From contig CANRMG010000100.1 in NCBI GenBank assembly GCA_947631675.1, positions 1 to 6,882 of the forward strand: 6,882 nt of DNA. Direction: 5' to 3'. Shown one piece after another: positions 1-5,163 of this stretch (its first letter is position 1; each line of letters starts with the position of its first letter). Below the pieces are notes generated by a model. That model was not told the origin of the DNA and did no database searches. It was given only the letters and a program-made list of their open reading frames with translations. The translations under genes were made by a program, and so were the position numbers. The DNA is from an uncultured Oscillospiraceae bacterium. Its GTDB lineage: Bacteria > Bacillota_A > Clostridia > Oscillospirales > Oscillospiraceae.

Positions 1-2
1 TC

Positions 3-143
3 ACCATCTGCATGGCCGGCACCGAGTGGGGCAACTGGTTCCAGCTGGTCATCGCCGTGGCGATGGTCATCCTGGCCGTCTTCCTCATCATCGAGGGCAT
101 TGGCACCTTCTCCAAGCAGAGCAAGAACAAGGCCAAGGCCTAA
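3..143 (+). CDS. 3' end of an integral membrane protein, possibly CstA-like carbon-starvation/peptide transporter
   Basis: Only the last 46 codons are present; the gene begins outside the window. The frame starting at base 3 is open to a TAA at 141-143, followed directly by an in-frame TAG. The fragment holds one strongly hydrophobic segment of about 24 residues, from WFQLVIAV to FLIIEGIG. It ends in a short lysine-rich tail (SKQSKNKAKA), typical of a cytosolic C-terminus after the last membrane helix. A perfect hairpin terminator follows 18 bases after the stop, which supports this as the real frame and strand. The tail is reminiscent of CstA-family transporters from gut Clostridia, but the fragment is too short to be sure. 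Confidence is good for a membrane-protein C-terminus and low for the family. Confidence 0.6.
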   Translation, partial: TICMAGTEWGNWFQLVIAVAMVILAVFLIIEGIGTFSKQSKNKAKA

Positions 144-161
144 TAGACGATCAACCAAAAC

Positions 162-197
162 AGGAGGCGCGGCTTTGCCGCGTCTCCTCTTTTGTTT
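162..197 (+). terminator. Bidirectional intrinsic terminator between convergent genes
   Basis: A 12-bp stem (162-173 paired with 177-188, one G-T pair) closes a TTT loop. On the plus strand it is followed by CTTTTGTTT, ending the 3-143 gene. Read on the minus strand the same stem is followed by TGTTTTGGTT (upstream A-rich run 151-160), so it can also stop transcripts arriving from psd. Confidence 0.85.
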
Positions 198-220
198 GGA
201 AAGGCTGCAGCCCGCTGCAG

Positions 221-264
221 CGCAAAGCGCCCCCATCCGTCGGATGGGGGCGTTCACGTTTGCG
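221..264. repeat. Nested inverted repeat in convergent intergenic region
   Basis: A perfect 11-bp GC-rich stem (228-238 with 242-252, loop GTC) sits inside a second short inverted repeat, CGCAAA at 221-226 and TTTGCG at 259-264. Neither strand has a proper T-run after it, so it is not a standard intrinsic terminator. It may protect the 3' end of the psd-operon transcript or act as a backup terminator. Confidence 0.55.
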
Positions 265-275
265 GGCTGATAAGA

Positions 276-308
276 ATGATTTCCGAGGTACACGCCCCCG
301 GAAATCAT
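276..308. repeat. 10-bp perfect inverted repeat with 13-base loop
   Basis: ATGATTTCCG at 276-285 is matched by its exact complement at 299-308 around a 13-base spacer. It lies between the psd stop and the bidirectional terminator. There is no T-tract on either strand. It is likely a 3'-end RNA hairpin of the lipid operon; the function is not determined. Confidence 0.5.
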
Positions 309-315
309 ATCCCAC

Positions 316-339
316 TTTATTTGCGCCTGCGGGCGCAAA
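316..339 (-). terminator. Weak terminator-like hairpin just after psd
   Basis: TTTGCGCC at 320-327 pairs with GGCGCAAA at 332-339 around a 4-base loop, starting 10 bases after the psd stop codon on the minus strand. The following minus-strand bases are TAAAGT, a poor U-tract. It could be a leaky first terminator of the lipid operon, backed up by the stronger hairpin at 162-188. Confidence 0.4.
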
Positions 340-349
340 CTCTGCGAGG

Positions 350-1153
350 CTATTTTATTATCGTTCCTACCCGCTGGCCCTGCTTGACCGGCGTCTCCTC
401 GCCTTGGATGGGGATAGCGGGATCCGGCGCGGCGGCGCCGGGTGGTGTTATCAGGATAATGGTGGAGCCGCCGAAGGCGAAGTGGCCCTTTTCCGCGCCG
501 CGATGTACGGGGTTTTCAAAGGGCTCGTCCTCGATCCGGCCCACCAGCAGGGCCCCCACCTCCATGACGATCATGGTCCCGAAGGCCGTCGCCAAGAGCC
601 GGTACTGCCGGGTGTTCTCGTGGTACACGGGCCGCTGGCCCCGCTCCAGGGGCTGGACCGTATGGAGCACACCGGGGATGGATACCAGTTCGCCCGCCGT
701 TCCATCCGCCGTCCAGATGTACCGGTGATAGTCCTCCGGGGACAGACGGAACAGCCACACCAAGCCCCCATAAAACCGCTTTGCCAGGGCATCGTCCCGC
801 AAAAGCCCGGAGAGCGTATACTCCGTTCCCTTCACGGGAAAGCGGCCCTGCTCATCCGCAGGCCAGAGGGAGAGCCGGCTGTCGCATGGGCTTATGAACG
901 CCGCCGGGTCCGGGTCCACCGGCCGGGCCGAGGAGGGCAGGGACCGGGTGAAGAAGTCGTTGAAGGAGGAAAACTTCGTCTCGGCGCATTGGCTCATGTC
1001 GATATGGTGGGCCCGGACGAAGGGCCCCACCGCCAGCGCCGACAGGCGGGTAGAAAGCACCCAGCCCCCCAGGCGGGAGAACCAGGGACGGCACAGGCCC
1101 CGGAGCAGAACGCGCCCCGGGGCCGTGCCGTACAGAAGCTCCGCCGCCCTCAT
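350..1153 (-). CDS. psd: Phosphatidylserine decarboxylase proenzyme
   Basis: Converts phosphatidylserine to phosphatidylethanolamine at the membrane. The proenzyme cuts itself at a GST site to give a small alpha chain whose N-terminal serine becomes the pyruvoyl cofactor. In the 267-residue protein the FGGST motif is at about 227-231, with cleavage before Ser230. The family's Asp and His residues are visible at about 91 (SPCDSR), 143 (EDYHRY) and 164 (GVLHTV). The FNDFFTR box lies near residue 64-70. The frame is open to a farther ATG at 1204, but I choose the ATG at 1153: it forms an ATGA overlap with the pssA stop, begins just ahead of the conserved LLYGT segment, and the upstream ATG has no ribosome site. 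The chosen start has no Shine-Dalgarno either, so translation probably relies on coupling to pssA. The stop is TAG. Family assignment is very secure. Confidence 0.95.
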   Translation of the reverse strand: MRAAELLYGTAPGRVLLRGLCRPWFSRLGGWVLSTRLSALAVGPFVRAHHIDMSQCAETKFSSFNDFFTRSLPSSARPVDPDPAAFISPCDSRLSLWPADEQGRFPVKGTEYTLSGLLRDDALAKRFYGGLVWLFRLSPEDYHRYIWTADGTAGELVSIPGVLHTVQPLERGQRPVYHENTRQYRLLATAFGTMIVMEVGALLVGRIEDEPFENPVHRGAEKGHFAFGGSTIILITPPGAAAPDPAIPIQGEETPVKQGQRVGTIIK

Positions 1154-1815
1154 GGGCCGGGCACCCGGCGCAACACCCAATGCCAGGGGAAGATGCTGCC
1201 CCATTTATGGCAGGCCAGGATGTACAGTATGGTGGCCCCCACCAGGGTGATGAGCATGAGAAGTTCCCTCGTGGTGGGCTTGCGGAAGGGGAAGCGGAGG
1301 ATGAACAGCACCCCTGTTCCCAGCATGACGAAGGGCAGCGCCACCATGAAGAAGGTGGGCGCCAGGGTGCCGACGGCGTAGAAGATGGGCAGGATCACGG
1401 CGATGGACGTGATGGGCAGGCCCTGGTAATACTTCTTCCCGTCGGGCCGGGGCGGGGCGTCGGCGGTGACGTTGAACCAGGCTAGGCGGATGAGGCCCGC
1501 CAGGCCGTAGAAGCAGAGTATCGCCACGGCCCAGAGGCTGTGCATGCCCAGGTGGATGCATATGATCACCGGAAGCACCCCGAAGCAGACAATGTCGCAC
1601 AGGGAGTCGATCTGCACACCGAAGGCCTTTTCCCTGTCGGTGCGGTCCTTTTTCGTCCGGGCCACCTTCCCGTCGAAGGCATCCAGCAGGCCCGAGAGGG
1701 CCAGGCATGCCAGTGCCCAGCGGACGTGGCCCGCCGTGGCCAGGAACATGCCCGCGAGGGAGGAGACCAGGCTTGCGTAGGTCATCCATACGGTGTAGTC
1801 GTATATCCCGATCAT
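1150..1815 (-). CDS. pssA: CDP-diacylglycerol--serine O-phosphatidyltransferase
   Basis: Makes phosphatidylserine from CDP-diacylglycerol and L-serine, the substrate for the Psd encoded next. This 221-residue membrane enzyme carries the CDP-alcohol phosphotransferase signature. Asp45, Asp48, Gly49, Ala52 and Arg53 are followed by Gly66, Asp70 and Asp74 (LDAFDGKVAR, then FGVQIDSLCD). The gap between AR and G is 12 residues instead of the usual 8, a variant I associate with Firmicute/clostridial PssA. A GLPIT segment near 132-136 and several hydrophobic helices agree with PssA rather than PgsA. The ATG (1815-1813) overlaps the TGA of the preceding flippase gene as ATGA. An AAGGAGG site lies about 10 bases upstream, inside that gene. 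The stop overlaps the psd start in the same way. It is the third gene of the operon. Confidence 0.95.
   Translation of the reverse strand: MIGIYDYTVWMTYASLVSSLAGMFLATAGHVRWALACLALSGLLDAFDGKVARTKKDRTDREKAFGVQIDSLCDIVCFGVLPVIICIHLGMHSLWAVAILCFYGLAGLIRLAWFNVTADAPPRPDGKKYYQGLPITSIAVILPIFYAVGTLAPTFFMVALPFVMLGTGVLFILRFPFRKPTTRELLMLITLVGATILYILACHKWGSIFPWHWVLRRVPGP
1156..1169 (-). promoter_or_regulatory. Small hairpin immediately upstream of the coupled psd start
   Basis: GCCGGG and CCCGGC flank a 2-base centre three bases before the psd ATG, inside the last codons of pssA, where a ribosome site would normally be. No GGAGG-like sequence is present. A pssA-translating ribosome would melt this stem, consistent with termination-reinitiation at the ATGA. 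The regulatory role is inferred. Confidence 0.35.
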
Positions 1816-2864
1816 GGCCGGTCTGCCTCCTTTCTCTCCCTCCTGCCGGGCCGGCCCAGCACCAGGGCGGCCAGAGCGGTGAACGCCGCCGACAGCAGCA
1901 GCCGGCAGTAGAAGTCCGTCCCCCGGCTCAGCACCATGGCCGGCAGGGTCAGGGCCCCGAACAGGGGCGCGAATACCGTGAGGAACAGTCCCTCCGTCAC
2001 GCCCATGCCCCCCGGCAGGGGAAGCATGTCCGCCGCCGCCTGGATGGCCGCCTGCAGGGAGGCGATGGTGAGCCAGCCCCGGCCGTCCAGGCCGAAGCCT
2101 TTATATACCAGCCACGGCACCGTGAACAGCGCGAAGCGCTGCACGAAGGTGATGGCCTGCACCAGGGCCATCAGGCCCAGGTGGCTTTTGAAGTAGCCCG
2201 CCATCTCGTGGTACTTGTCCATGGCGGCCAGAAGCCGCTCCTCCCGGGCCTCGCTGCGGTGCAGGATATGAAGCTTTTCCAGAAGTCCCAGCCCGCCGTG
2301 GCACAGCCGCCGGGCCATGTGGGGGTGGAACACCAGCATCAGCAAAAATGCCGTGAAGCCCGTGGTGATGGCCAGACCGCCCCAGAAGAGGAATATCATG
2401 TTCCCGAAGTGGTCCAGCAGCAGGTCGTACCGGAACAGGACCAGCGCGAAGCCTGTGACGATCAGCACCATCTTATAGGTGATGGTCACCGCCAGGAGCG
2501 TGACGGCGGAGATGGGCACGGGCACCTTCTCCCGCCGCAGGAAATATACCTGCATGGGCTGGCCGCCCCCGGCGGAGGGGGTCACCGCGGAGAAGAAAAA
2601 CCCCGCCGAGGACACGAGAAAGCACCGCCCCAGCCGCAGGCGTATGCCCCCAGAGCCCAGCAGCAGCCGGAGGATCACCGCCTCGCCGCCGATGAACACC
2701 ACCACGCAGAGGAACGCCGGGACGAGCCAGCGGACGTCGCAGTCCCCCAGGGCCTCTCGGATGGCGGCCAGGTCCTGGCCCCGGAACACCGCCCCCAGCG
2801 TCAGCGCCAGGATCGCCGCGAACAGCAGGCCGTTGCCGATGATCTTTTTTCGGTTTTTTGCCAT
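1812..2864 (-). CDS. MprF-type flippase-domain membrane protein (LPG_synthase_TM / UPF0104), no synthase domain
   Basis: A 350-residue polytopic membrane protein with about eight hydrophobic stretches and a very basic tail (GRPGRRERK). It shows the two signatures of the lysylphosphatidylglycerol-synthase transmembrane family: SAVTPSAGGGQP at about 92-103 and LPLPGGMGVTEG at about 281-292. In MprF this region flips aminoacylated phosphatidylglycerol across the membrane. The soluble aminoacyl-transferase domain is absent here, so the protein cannot be a full MprF; stand-alone homologues (YbhN-like) are common and mostly uncharacterised. Its place directly ahead of pssA and psd, with an ATGA overlap to pssA, suggests that it moves or distributes phospholipid, perhaps PE or PS. 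The start is supported by CGGAGGA ending about 7 bases upstream (near 2872-2877). The family is secure; the transported lipid is inferred. Confidence 0.9.
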   Translation of the reverse strand: MAKNRKKIIGNGLLFAAILALTLGAVFRGQDLAAIREALGDCDVRWLVPAFLCVVVFIGGEAVILRLLLGSGGIRLRLGRCFLVSSAGFFFSAVTPSAGGGQPMQVYFLRREKVPVPISAVTLLAVTITYKMVLIVTGFALVLFRYDLLLDHFGNMIFLFWGGLAITTGFTAFLLMLVFHPHMARRLCHGGLGLLEKLHILHRSEAREERLLAAMDKYHEMAGYFKSHLGLMALVQAITFVQRFALFTVPWLVYKGFGLDGRGWLTIASLQAAIQAAADMLPLPGGMGVTEGLFLTVFAPLFGALTLPAMVLSRGTDFYCRLLLSAAFTALAALVLGRPGRRERKEADRP

Positions 2865-2904
2865 CGGTCGTCCTCCGTTTCGTCGTCGCGGCGTGCGCTA
2901 AGCT

Positions 2905-2920
2905 GCGCTGGCGCCAGCGC
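2905..2920. repeat. 16-bp perfect palindrome in the leader of the flippase gene
   Basis: GCGCTGGCGCCAGCGC is its own complement, and a further GCCAGC follows so that the pairing can slip. It lies in the 112-base gap between the PAP2 stop and the flippase start. No T-run follows on either strand, which argues against a terminator. It could be an RNA hairpin separating gene expression within the operon, or an operator. Confidence 0.5.
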
Positions 2921-2976
2921 CAGCATCCGCCCGCTCCCGCGCTCCTCCTCTCCCCACGTGACCCGCTCTGCTGGGC

Positions 2977-3648
2977 TCACATGGGGGCCCCGCTATGGTC
3001 CATCCTCCACAGCCGGCGGTAGAGGGCGGGGAGCTGTGTATGCCCCGCGGCCTGCCAGGAGAGCTCCGCCAGCGCTATGCCGGCCAGCACGTCTGCGATC
3101 ACATGCTGCCGGGTGGTCAGGGTGGAGAGACATATGGCCAGGGCGGCCAGCAGGGAAAAATCCTTATACCACCGGGGCACGTCCTCACGGCCCCGGACCG
3201 CCGCCCAGCAAAGCCAGCTGTTGAGGCAGTGGACCGAGGGGAAAAGATTGTCCGCCGGGTCCATGAGCCATATGAACCGCATGGCCCAGCCCATGGGCGT
3301 TCCCGCCGGCAGCTCCGGCCGCTCGTTCATGGTGGGCAGTGCCAGGAATATGACAAGGCACACCGTTTTTCCCAGAATATCCGCCGTCAGGAACCGCCAG
3401 GCCCGGCCGTCGCAGGGCTCCGCCGCCAGGTTGTAATTGACGAACCAGAAGACGAACGCCGCGGCGTAGACTGCCACCGTCCAGGGCAGGAAAGGGACGG
3501 CCCGGTCCAGGGCCGTGGTCATGTCCCAGTGGCGCCAGGGCGTGTTCAGAAGCCGGGTGCCGCTGTAGACCAGGCACTGGAACAGAAACGCCGCCAGCAG
3601 CATCTTCCAGCCGGGCGTGGGGATGAGTTTTTTCAGGGGAGAGGGCAT
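2977..3648 (-). CDS. PAP2-superfamily membrane phosphatase (Aur1-like subgroup)
   Basis: A 223-residue membrane protein, first gene of the lipid operon. It has the PAP2 motifs PSVH at about 137-140 (catalytic-site His140) and S-T-L-T-T-R-Q-H-V-I-A-D at 175-186, giving the nucleophile-type His182 and Asp186. The first canonical motif (K-x6-RP) is not clean: Lys94 is present, but the only RP follows about 16 residues later, and the Arg normally after Ser in motif 3 is Thr. About six hydrophobic helices surround these. Members remove phosphate from lipid phosphates or pyrophosphates (phosphatidate, PGP, undecaprenyl-PP) or transfer phospho-headgroups (Aur1-like). The substrate here cannot be told. 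An ATG at 3666 is in frame, but the AAGGAGA at 3654-3660 sits six bases before the ATG at 3648, so the shorter protein MPSPLKKL is chosen. The stop is TGA. Confidence 0.85.
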   Translation of the reverse strand: MPSPLKKLIPTPGWKMLLAAFLFQCLVYSGTRLLNTPWRHWDMTTALDRAVPFLPWTVAVYAAAFVFWFVNYNLAAEPCDGRAWRFLTADILGKTVCLVIFLALPTMNERPELPAGTPMGWAMRFIWLMDPADNLFPSVHCLNSWLCWAAVRGREDVPRWYKDFSLLAALAICLSTLTTRQHVIADVLAGIALAELSWQAAGHTQLPALYRRLWRMDHSGAPM

Positions 3649-3653
3649 GAGAG

Positions 3654-3660
3654 TCTCCTT
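3654..3660 (-). promoter_or_regulatory. Ribosome binding site fixing the PAP2 start
   Basis: The minus strand reads AAGGAGA, then CTCTC, then ATG at 3648. This strong site lies inside the longer reading frame that begins at 3666, which has no comparable site. It therefore sets the start six codons in. Confidence 0.75.
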
Positions 3661-3680
3661 ACGCATACCTCTTCGTTACC

Positions 3681-3709
3681 ATTTTATCAAAACGCGCCCC
3701 GGGGCGCAA
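3681..3709 (-). promoter_or_regulatory. Candidate sigma-A promoter of the lipid operon
   Basis: The minus strand carries TTGCGC (3709-3704), a 17-base spacer, and TAAAAT (3686-3681). The -10 box matches five of six consensus bases and the -35 only three, the look of an activator-dependent promoter. Expected transcription start is near 3674, giving a leader of about 25 bases before the PAP2 ATG. Confidence 0.55.
3694..3707. promoter_or_regulatory. 14-bp perfect GC palindrome within the promoter spacer (possible operator)
   Basis: GCGCCCCGGGGCGC is perfectly symmetric and fills most of the space between the proposed -35 and -10 boxes, overlapping the -35. A repressor bound here would block the promoter. 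It stands out in an otherwise AT-richer region. There is no direct evidence for a binding protein. Confidence 0.4.
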
Positions 3710-3719
3710 CTGCATCTCG

Positions 3720-3746
3720 TTACAATTGCCTTACAGTTTCGTCACA
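3720..3746 (-). promoter_or_regulatory. Three 11-base-phased direct repeats, PhoB/PhoP-type box
   Basis: On the plus strand TTACA occurs at 3720-3724 and 3731-3735, with TCACA at 3742-3746, each starting exactly 11 bases after the last. On the minus strand, in the direction of the lipid operon, they read CTGTGACGAAA, CTGTAAGGCAA, TTGTAACGAGA. Direct repeats at 11-base spacing just upstream of a weak -35 are the known binding arrangement of PhoB, Bacillus PhoP and related OmpR-family regulators. Such a regulator is encoded at 5160-5843. That this regulator binds here is inferred. Confidence 0.5.
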
Positions 3747-3816
3747 GCCATGTCCTGAATATAAGCTGTGCCGGTAAAGAGAGCGGTAAAGGAAAAAGTA
3801 AAAATGACCCGTACCA

Positions 3817-5163
3817 CTAAGACTTCCTTTGATCCCCTGGCAGGACGATAGTGACCCGGGTGCCCACGCCCTCATAGGAGCGGACCTGGAAGTGGCCGCC
3901 GTGGCGGCCCACGATCCACCGGGCGATGGAGAGCCCTAAGCCGCTGCCCTTGTCGTCGGCCTTCCGGGCGGCGTCGGCGCGGAAAAAGCGGTCGAATATC
4001 TTCGGCGCGTCCTCGGGGCTGATGCCCACGCCGTTGTCCTGCACGTCCACGCAGGCGTCCGGCCCGTCGGAATAGGCCCGGAGGGTGATACGGGTGTAGA
4101 CGGAGGAGTATTTGCAGGCGTTGTCCACCAGGATGCGCACTGCCTGCTTCAGCAGGGCCGGGTCCCCCCGGACGGGCACGGGCCCGGCCGCTTCCAGGGC
4201 GTACTCGTGCAGCCCGTCGATCATGCGGCTCTCCTCCCACACCTCCCGCACCAGGGCGGCCAGGTCCATGTCCTGAAGCGTCAGCTCCTGGCGGCCGGCG
4301 TCGCCCCGGGCCAGGAACAGCAGCTGCTCCACCAGGGTCTTCATGTGCTCCGCCTCGGTGCGGATGGCCCGGATGGACTCGTTCAGGACCTTCTCGTCGG
4401 TCTTGCCCCAGCGGTCCAGCATGTCGGCGTAGCCCTGGATGACGGCGATGGGGGTGCGCAGCTCGTGGCTGGCGTCGTCCACAAAGCGCACCTGCTGGCG
4501 GTAGCCCGCGTGCATGCGCACGATCAGGTTGTTGACGGCGGACTCCAGGCCGGCCAGGTCGCTGTCGCCGATGTGCAGCTGCTCGTCGGGGGAGGCGCCG
4601 TTCAGGTGGTCGATGGCTTCCTGGAGGGAGTGGAACTTGCTCTCGTCGAAGCCGTGGGAGGAGATGCTCTCCGTCACCTGGGCGATGTCGTCGATGGGCC
4701 GGAGGAACCGGCGGATGCGCCGGGTGGCCCAGAGGCAGCTTATGAGCCACCACAAAAGCCGCAGCGCCGTGAGACACTCCAGCGCGAAGCCCAGCCAGAA
4801 CAGGAACCCTCCCATTTCGGCCGTCTTATCACCCATGTGGAAAACAACGTCGTCGGCGTAGGGATTGTCGCCGCCGTGCTGCAGCAGGTGCAGGGCGAAG
4901 CCCGGGTCCACCAGCACCACGTTGAGCATCACGTCGGGGACGGTGAGCAAGCCGTAGTCGTCCTGTCCGTTCTGGAGATACCACTCCTGCCCCAGCCCGA
5001 AGGGCACGTCCAACCCCTGGGCCGTGGCGACGCACCACACCGCCACGGCAACGACAAACAGGACGACCGTCTGAAAGAGGATGCGCCAGAACTTCCGCCA
5101 CTGCTGGCTCCAGGCGATGCGCCGGGCGATGGAGGTGGTGCGGGTTGGTCTGGCCCCGTTCAT
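3817..5163 (-). CDS. Two-component sensor histidine kinase (EnvZ/ArlS/PhoR-like architecture)
   Basis: A 448-residue membrane kinase that should phosphorylate the regulator encoded just before it. Layout: basic cytosolic N-terminus; first membrane helix about 28-48; an outside segment of about 70 residues; second helix about 118-145; HAMP-like linker about 146-220; HisKA with SHELRTP, phospho-acceptor His233; and HATPase_c with N-box (VDNACKYS, Asn348), G1 (DNGVGI, Asp376), F-box (IFDRFFRAD, 390-396) and G2 (GSGLGL, 406-411). All catalytic motifs are intact. The linker between HAMP halves has an acidic insert (about 173-200) that makes it longer than usual. The ATG overlaps the regulator's TGA as ATGA, and an AAGGGGGA site precedes it. 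The stop is TAG. The signal sensed is unknown; the downstream gene content suggests an envelope or phosphate-related cue, which is inference. Confidence 0.93.
   Translation of the reverse strand: MNGARPTRTTSIARRIAWSQQWRKFWRILFQTVVLFVVAVAVWCVATAQGLDVPFGLGQEWYLQNGQDDYGLLTVPDVMLNVVLVDPGFALHLLQHGGDNPYADDVVFHMGDKTAEMGGFLFWLGFALECLTALRLLWWLISCLWATRRIRRFLRPIDDIAQVTESISSHGFDESKFHSLQEAIDHLNGASPDEQLHIGDSDLAGLESAVNNLIVRMHAGYRQQVRFVDDASHELRTPIAVIQGYADMLDRWGKTDEKVLNESIRAIRTEAEHMKTLVEQLLFLARGDAGRQELTLQDMDLAALVREVWEESRMIDGLHEYALEAAGPVPVRGDPALLKQAVRILVDNACKYSSVYTRITLRAYSDGPDACVDVQDNGVGISPEDAPKIFDRFFRADAARKADDKGSGLGLSIARWIVGRHGGHFQVRSYEGVGTRVTIVLPGDQRKS

Noticed and set aside
1154..1204. psd N-terminal extension starting at 1204
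   Set aside because: No ribosome site, a 55-base overlap with pssA, and extra residues not expected for the family. The ATGA start at 1153 is preferred.
26..1381. Long plus-strand open frame of 451 codons
   Set aside because: It runs antisense to psd and pssA and across the terminator region, with a Gly/Arg/Pro-rich translation and no recognisable domain. It is a by-product of the GC-rich codon use on the opposite strand.
1812..2864. Calling the flippase-domain gene mprF
   Set aside because: Only the transmembrane region is present. The C-terminal aminoacyl-transferase domain required for lysyl-PG synthesis is missing and does not follow in the next gene.
1707..3224. Plus-strand open frame of 505 codons rich in Gln, Arg and His
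   Set aside because: It is antisense to the flippase, PAP2 and part of pssA, all of which carry clear family motifs. Composition is that of a shadow frame.
3720..3746. Possible mini-CRISPR because of three regular repeats
   Set aside because: The repeat units are about 5-7 bases with 11-base periodicity, far too short for repeats and spacers. A regulator-binding array fits better.
3762..3767. TATATT on the minus strand as an alternative -10 box for the lipid operon
   Set aside because: No reasonable -35 box lies 16-18 bases upstream, and it would leave a leader over 100 bases long. The TTGCGC-17-TAAAAT pair is closer and better placed.
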